A stretch of 34,117 nucleotides of DNA from an uncultured Bacteroidales bacterium (GTDB taxonomy: Bacteria > Bacteroidota > Bacteroidia > Bacteroidales > Paludibacteraceae). The stretch lies in contig ONHW01000024.1 in assembly GCA_900317745.1 (NCBI GenBank), forward strand, positions 1 to 34,117. Direction: 5' to 3'. Shown piece by piece: positions 30,500-34,117 of the stretch (positions are counted from its first letter, which is position 1; each line of letters begins with the position of its first letter). The notes beneath the pieces were generated by a model that saw only the letters and a list, made by a program, of their open reading frames with translations, was not told the DNA's origin and searched no databases. Both the position numbers and the translations under genes were made by a program.

Positions 30500-31126
30500 T
30501 CACCTTTCATTTTTCATCTGTTTTTTCCACTCTTCCGCGGTCAGGCATAGTTCGTTGTACCAATCTTGCCCGAATCGCCTGACAAGCGGTTCTTTCAGGA
30601 ACTTGTAGAGCGGCAGGTGCAGTTTGTGCCCCAACTGCCGCGACGAGTGGCATATATCCCAACGATGGTATTCCACTCCTACCCGCTGACCGACCTGCGT
30701 GAGACGTATAGGATACAGGTGGCACGAAACGGGTTTCTTGAATCCGATATTCCGCGTTCCGCCCGCCGAATCCTCACTGCTCGATCCGGATTGCTGATTA
30801 TACAACCGCTCGATTACGCAATAACACCAGCCGTTATGGTCGGTACGGGCAAAGATACAGTCTTTGTCGTTCACGATCTGCAACACTCGTTCGCCCGACG
30901 GATCGTTGTAGGCTATACCTTCCCGCTCCACCACCTGGCGTGCTTCTATAGTCATCATAGGCAGCAGTTCGGGCAACATGGCACGAAGGCGTTCTTCTTC
31001 CTTGGGCGTTACCGGCGCACCTGCGTCACCCTCGATGCAGCAGCAACCCTTGCAGTTGTCGAGGTCACAGCAGAACTCCTTCTCCAGTACCTCCAGACTG
31101 ACTATGGTGTCTTGTATAAGCAACAT
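30500..31126 (-). CDS. DUF3109 family cysteine-rich protein
   Basis: 208 residues with a Cys-rich pattern typical of the DUF3109 / YkgJ-like group: CCDLDNCKGCCCIEGDAG near residue 20, then DCIF, CYCVIE, and SCHLYPIR followed by WDICH. The cysteines suggest a bound metal or iron-sulfur cluster; function is unknown. A short Ser/Gly-rich segment (SGSSSEDSAGGTRNIG) between CYCVIERLYNQQ and FKKPVSCHLYPIR looks inserted. It overlaps the ribosome-binding site of cinA and follows def by 25 bases. Confidence 0.85.
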   Translation of the reverse strand: MLLIQDTIVSLEVLEKEFCCDLDNCKGCCCIEGDAGAPVTPKEEERLRAMLPELLPMMTIEARQVVEREGIAYNDPSGERVLQIVNDKDCIFARTDHNGWCYCVIERLYNQQSGSSSEDSAGGTRNIGFKKPVSCHLYPIRLTQVGQRVGVEYHRWDICHSSRQLGHKLHLPLYKFLKEPLVRRFGQDWYNELCLTAEEWKKQMKNER

Positions 31127-31127
31127 A

Positions 31128-31152
31128 TCTAACCTCTGCCGGCAAAGCGGTC
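31128..31152 (-). repeat. Possible single family F unit between def and DUF3109 gene
   Basis: Minus strand TTAGACCGCTTTGCCGGCAG followed by AGGTTAGA resembles one family F unit (AGACCGCTGCGCTGAAAGAAG). It is short and degenerate, so membership is tentative. Confidence 0.45.
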
Positions 31153-31700
31153 TAACGTTTATATTTGTACCGCGCTACGGTCTTTCCCTTGGCGATGTTT
31201 GCCAGTTTGCCTTTGCAGAACTGCCGGCGGATAGGCGATATACGGTCGGTAAACACATGCGCCTCCAGGTGGTCGTACTCGTGCTGAACGATTCGTGCCT
31301 TGAAGTCGGTAAACGTCTCCTCATGTTCCTTGAAATCTTCGTCCAGATAGCGGATGGTTATCGTTTTCGGACGAACCACATTCTCACTTATGCCGGGCAA
31401 CGACAGGCAGCCTTCGGAATAGACCGATGTATCCTCGCTCTCCTCGATAATCTCGGGATTGATGAACACCTGCTTGAAATCCTTGCACTCCGGATACTCC
31501 TCCACGAGTTCGGTACCATCTACCACGAACAGGCGCTTCGACAGTCCCACCTGAGGCGCAGCCAGGCCGCAGCCTTCGGCAGCCAGCAGCGTCTCCTGCA
31601 TATCCGACACCAGTTGTTTCACATCCAGTTCGCCCGGCTCCAAGTCTTCTGTCGGACGTCGGAGCACGGGCTGACCATATAAATAAATAGGTAATATCAT
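31152..31700 (-). CDS. def: Peptide deformylase
   Basis: Removes the formyl group from new N-terminal methionines. All three metal-site motifs are present: GCGLAAPQVG, EGCLSLP (the Cys ligand) and QHEYDHLEAHVFTD (the two His ligands and catalytic Glu). At 182 residues it is typical. It heads a series def-DUF3109-cinA-anchored protein-barrel protein (perhaps also tkt and fic) with a consensus promoter about 45 bases upstream. Confidence 0.96.
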   Translation of the reverse strand: MILPIYLYGQPVLRRPTEDLEPGELDVKQLVSDMQETLLAAEGCGLAAPQVGLSKRLFVVDGTELVEEYPECKDFKQVFINPEIIEESEDTSVYSEGCLSLPGISENVVRPKTITIRYLDEDFKEHEETFTDFKARIVQHEYDHLEAHVFTDRISPIRRQFCKGKLANIAKGKTVARYKYKR

Positions 31701-31742
31701 AACTATTTTGACGATTATTTGCGTTTTACTCCAAAAAGCCTA

Positions 31743-31774
31743 CAAAGTTACAAATTTTATCGCACATTTGCAAA
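31743..31774 (-). promoter_or_regulatory. def: Promoter of the def operon
   Basis: TTTG (31771-31774), exactly 20 nt, TAACTTTG (31743-31750) on the minus strand: full Bacteroidota consensus. Confidence 0.88.
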
Positions 31775-31837
31775 TTTTCAGAGCATTTTTTGCAAAATAG
31801 TCTGTTTTTTACCCTCGCTTGAATGTCTGGGTAAGGT

Positions 31838-32200
31838 TTATGCCTGTGCAAAGGCAACCTGCTCGCGTGCAAACAGGAACTGTACGGGGAAGTACGAGTA
31901 GCCTGCCTCCGATTGGGTACGTCTGCCCCAGAATAGGTACGCGTGCTGACCTTTGCGAACGTGCGCACCTTTGGCTTGCCAGCCTTCGAACGTGTCAAGC
32001 TCGGTGTTCGTCAGTTGGTAGCACTCGCGCAGGAGTTGGTTGCAGGAGGCCTCTTTACGACCTGCGGTCAACGCCATCTCGCGAAGTTTGTCGGTAATCG
32101 ACTTGAGTTGTAAACGATACTGTTGCATCTTCGTCAGTTCGTTTTGGTTACGGGTTGCTGTACGGGTTGCAATGGCTTCTTGATAAACTGTACGTGTCAT
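31838..32200 (-). CDS. Small protein with an ArdC N-domain-like segment
   Basis: 120 residues. The first half is helical and basic (QYRLQLKSITDKLREMA). The second half, TFEGWQAKGAHVRKGQHAYL then FWGRR, resembles the N-terminal domain of ArdC/DUF1738 antirestriction and plasmid-transfer proteins (pattern W-TFxQA-GxxVRKGxK-xxxxFW). The C-terminal metalloprotease half of ArdC is absent. Stand-alone domains of this kind are common in Bacteroidales mobile elements, so this may be an orphan. It has its own promoter region with a palindrome and a leader of about 70 bases. Function is inferred only at domain level. Confidence 0.65.
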   Translation of the reverse strand: MTRTVYQEAIATRTATRNQNELTKMQQYRLQLKSITDKLREMALTAGRKEASCNQLLRECYQLTNTELDTFEGWQAKGAHVRKGQHAYLFWGRRTQSEAGYSYFPVQFLFAREQVAFAQA

Positions 32201-32271
32201 AATTGTAAAATTTTAATTGTTCAACTTGTCGTTTGTTAACCTTTGGCGTCAATTATTTTTGTTTGACGATG

Positions 32272-32298
32272 CAAAATTACAACAATATAGTGCTATAT
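32272..32298 (-). promoter_or_regulatory. -7 box with overlapping operator-like palindrome
   Basis: TAATTTTG on the minus strand (32272-32279) matches TAnnTTTG. Six bases upstream, in the spacer, lies ATATAG-TG-CTATAT (32285-32298), a symmetric 14-bp site. No TTG is found at -33, which would suit an activator- or repressor-controlled promoter of the ArdC-like gene. Confidence 0.55.
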
Positions 32299-32377
32299 CT
32301 TGTCACTTTCTCAATAATTCTGCAATTTTTAATAATTTTTAACATTTCACACCTTTTTTAATGGAACGCTTCACAGA

Positions 32378-32447
32378 AAAAACGTTCCGTTCCATCGGGG
32401 GTTTATCGAGCCATTGTCGATCCATTATCGAGCCGTTATCGTGGGTG
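32378..32447. repeat. Family G element, copy 2: anchor plus four 11-bp iterons
   Basis: Same anchor (ends CGTTCCGTTCCATCGGGG at 32400), same 3-nt gap, then TATCGAGCCAT, TGTCGATCCAT, TATCGAGCCGT, TATCGTGGGTG at 32404, 32415, 32426, 32437. The inner iteron bases differ from copy 1 but the 11-bp period is exact. It lies between the ArdC-like gene promoter and rnpB promoter. Confidence 0.9.
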
Positions 32448-32536
32448 ATCAGTTTTATAGGCGGATAATCTTGGATGATAAATCTTGCAAATTTGCATCA
32501 ATTTTGCGCATAAATGAAGGAAAATCGATTTATTAC

Positions 32537-32567
32537 TTGCAAATATCGAAAATATTTTGTAAATTTG
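32537..32567 (+). promoter_or_regulatory. rnpB: Promoter of rnpB
   Basis: TTG (32537-32539), exactly 20 nt, TAAATTTG (32560-32567): full consensus. A hairpin TTCGGT/ACCGAA flanked by GCG/CGC (32573-32594) follows directly at the expected 5' end. Confidence 0.88.
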
Positions 32568-32609
32568 CAGACGCGTTCGGTAATACCGAAACGCACAACC
32601 TATTTGACG

Positions 32610-32932
32610 AAAGCGAGAGCAGGTCGGCTTATCGCTACCGGCGTGGGTCGGTAGAGGAAAGTCGGGGCAGCACAGGGCACCGTAGCGGTTAACGGCCGTC
32701 AGGCAGCAATGTTTGGTCACCAGTACAGAGACGAGTCGCGTTTTCATAACGCGGGTGAAACGACTGCACTACGGGCTGCAAGCTCAAGTAAACCGGTGAT
32801 GGATACTCGTATCCGGGAGGACTGCCCGTCTGAGCCGGAGGGTAGAGCGCGACAGAGTGGCGCAGTAATGCGTAACCAAGATTAATGATAGGCTAAAACA
32901 GAACCCCGCTTACGGACCTACTCTCGCCTTCG
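32610..32932 (+). ncRNA. rnpB: RNase P RNA (type A)
   Basis: The catalytic RNA that matures tRNA 5' ends. Helix P1 is GCGAGAG-C-AGGTC (32613-32625) with GACCT-A-CTCTCGC (32915-32927). The universal blocks are GAGGAAAGTCGGGGC (32654-32668) and ACAGAACCCCGCTTAC (32898-32913). P4 forms between AAG-T-CGGGG and CCCCG-CTT with the characteristic bulged T. Compared with the usual CCGG/CCGG the second pair is flipped on both sides, so pairing is kept. Exact ends are estimated from P1. No T-run terminator is visible. Confidence 0.93.
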
Positions 32933-32984
32933 GAAATAGGCACACGATTACGAACCATACACAGAAGACCTCCTACAAACCATT

Positions 32985-34117
32985 ATGAGCACGTGGCAAA
33001 AGATAGTACATTTCATTCAGTATGACCTCTGGCGGCGGACGTCCAGCGAACTGAAAGACGGCAAACGCGTCAAGCGCGTAGGCTTCGGAGTGCTCAAGAC
33101 CTTGATTCTGGTAGTCAGAGGTTTCAGTTCCAAGCAGTTGAATACCGCAGCCAACGCATTGACTTACAACCTTGTGTTTGCTGTCGTTCCAATCCTGGCA
33201 ATGGTGCTCGCCATAGCCAAAGGTTTCGGGTTTGCCGAGGTTATCGAGCAACAACTCCAGAAGTCCATGCTCGGCGAGACGAACATTATGCCGGAGATCA
33301 TGGGAATGGTCAACCGCTATCTGGAGACGGCTCAGGGCGGCACGTTCATCGGTATAGGATTGCTCATCCTTATCTGGGCAGTATATAGTTTCTTCCGCAA
33401 CGTGGAGCAGGCGTTCAACGCCATCTGGGACGTCAAGCAGTCGCGCTCTATCCTGCGCCAACTGACCACATATATCGCAGTTCTTTTCATGGTGCCCGTA
33501 CTGGTTATCGCCACCTCGGGCGTAAGTATTCTTATCCACGCCACGGTTGAAACGATTCCTCTGCTGGAGAAGATCAGCCACTGGCACAGCTCAATGGTTC
33601 GGCTCCTGCAGTTCGTGGTAGCATGGCTGGTGTTCTTGTGGATGTACATGGCTATCCCCAACACAAAGGTACACTTCACCAGCGCTATCTTCCCTGCCGT
33701 GGTGATGGGTACGCTCTTCCAGTTGCTGCAAATGTTGTCAATGTACGTGATTATGTTCCTCGGTCGCACAAGTATCGTTTATGGTGCGTTTGCCGCTATA
33801 CCGATCATCATGATGTGGTTGCAATGGACCTGTCTGCTCATCCTGATTGGCGCCGAACTGAGCTTCGCTATTCAGAACAACGAGCAGTTTGAGTACGAAA
33901 AAGATCTGGAAACCATGTCACGGCGGTACAAAGATTTTCTGACCCTGTACCTGCTACATTGTATCATTCTTCGGTTTGAAAACGATCAAAAGCCCTACAC
34001 AGCCGTCGAACTGGCGCACGAGAACAACGTACCTATCCGGCTGGTCACCAATCTGCTGAATCGTTTGGAAGATGTCGGGCTGCTGCGAACCGTGTATATC
34101 GAGCAGGAAGAAGACCG
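32985..34117 (+). CDS. YihY/BrkB-family inner-membrane protein (partial, runs off right edge)
   Basis: 377 codons are present with no stop before the edge. The sequence begins MSTWQKIVHFIQYDLW and has several membrane segments, with family features LNTAANALTYNLVFAVVPIL, GLLILIWAVYSFFRNVEQAFN, WDVKQSRS and LIGAELSFAIQNNEQ. The C-terminal ~90 residues form a cytoplasmic extension ending in a winged-helix-like part (TAVELAHENNVPIRLVTNLL), as in Bacteroidota members of about 430 residues. The family was once called RNase BN in error; its role is unclear, possibly in transport. The ATG is about 50 bases after RNase P RNA with no separate promoter seen. Confidence 0.9.
   Translation, partial: MSTWQKIVHFIQYDLWRRTSSELKDGKRVKRVGFGVLKTLILVVRGFSSKQLNTAANALTYNLVFAVVPILAMVLAIAKGFGFAEVIEQQLQKSMLGETNIMPEIMGMVNRYLETAQGGTFIGIGLLILIWAVYSFFRNVEQAFNAIWDVKQSRSILRQLTTYIAVLFMVPVLVIATSGVSILIHATVETIPLLEKISHWHSSMVRLLQFVVAWLVFLWMYMAIPNTKVHFTSAIFPAVVMGTLFQLLQMLSMYVIMFLGRTSIVYGAFAAIPIIMMWLQWTCLLILIGAELSFAIQNNEQFEYEKDLETMSRRYKDFLTLYLLHCIILRFENDQKPYTAVELAHENNVPIRLVTNLLNRLEDVGLLRTVYIEQEED

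Overview
The window reads as a chromosomal segment of a Bacteroidales (Bacteroidota) bacterium. Housekeeping proteins have Bacteroidota-type sequences (bL19, LeuS, Dxs, IspG, peptide deformylase). At least five promoters match the phylum pattern TTG/TTTG - 20 nt - TAnnTTTG with exactly 20 nt spacing. Two small secreted proteins are also of a Bacteroidales kind. A gut or rumen uncultured lineage is plausible but is inference only.

Layout. 1-292: tail of an unidentified gene. 302-5156 (minus): coaE, an RND membrane-fusion lipoprotein and an RND pump, with overlapping start/stop codons. 5279-5756: a broken SDR dehydrogenase gene. 5849-14295 (minus): dxs, trkA, trkH, an SGNH hydrolase and an MBOAT acyltransferase, probably one operon from a strong promoter in front of dxs. 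14300-14942: a gene-poor stretch with an iteron-like repeat, a compact small-RNA transcription unit and the rplS promoter and leader. 14943-18229: rplS (plus) converging on a BadF/BadG-type kinase, a heavy-metal-associated domain protein and ispG (minus). 18268-18540: promoter, a heavily folded RNA and tRNA-Lys. 18552-20362: two secreted proteins of unknown function separated by a palindrome-rich gap. 20452-20578: a folded leader. 20645-25798: RhuM-like protein, leuS and Fic protein. 25861-31774: tkt, an outer-membrane protein, a membrane-anchored protein, cinA, a DUF3109 protein and def. 31838-32300: a small ArdC-like protein with an operator-like palindrome. 32378-32447: second copy of the iteron-like repeat. 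32537-32932: RNase P RNA. 32985-34117: YihY/BrkB-type membrane protein, cut by the right edge.

The most striking feature is a dense set of short interspersed repeats. Several distinct families fill the gaps between genes and also sit inside essential genes without breaking the frame: the RND pump, MBOAT, SGNH, dxs, ispG and leuS. Some supply the C-terminal residues and stop codon (dxs, ispG, SGNH), and one appears to have rewritten the SGNH-MBOAT junction. They resemble in principle the palindromic elements that insert in frame in Rickettsia genes, but the sequences here are different.

Other items worth attention are a repeated element with four 11-bp iterons at two loci, a folded RNA directly abutting tRNA-Lys, a folded leader in front of a secreted protein, palindromic unit expansion inside the RhuM gene, a perfect 17-bp hairpin before fic, and a compensated base-pair flip in helix P4 of RNase P RNA.
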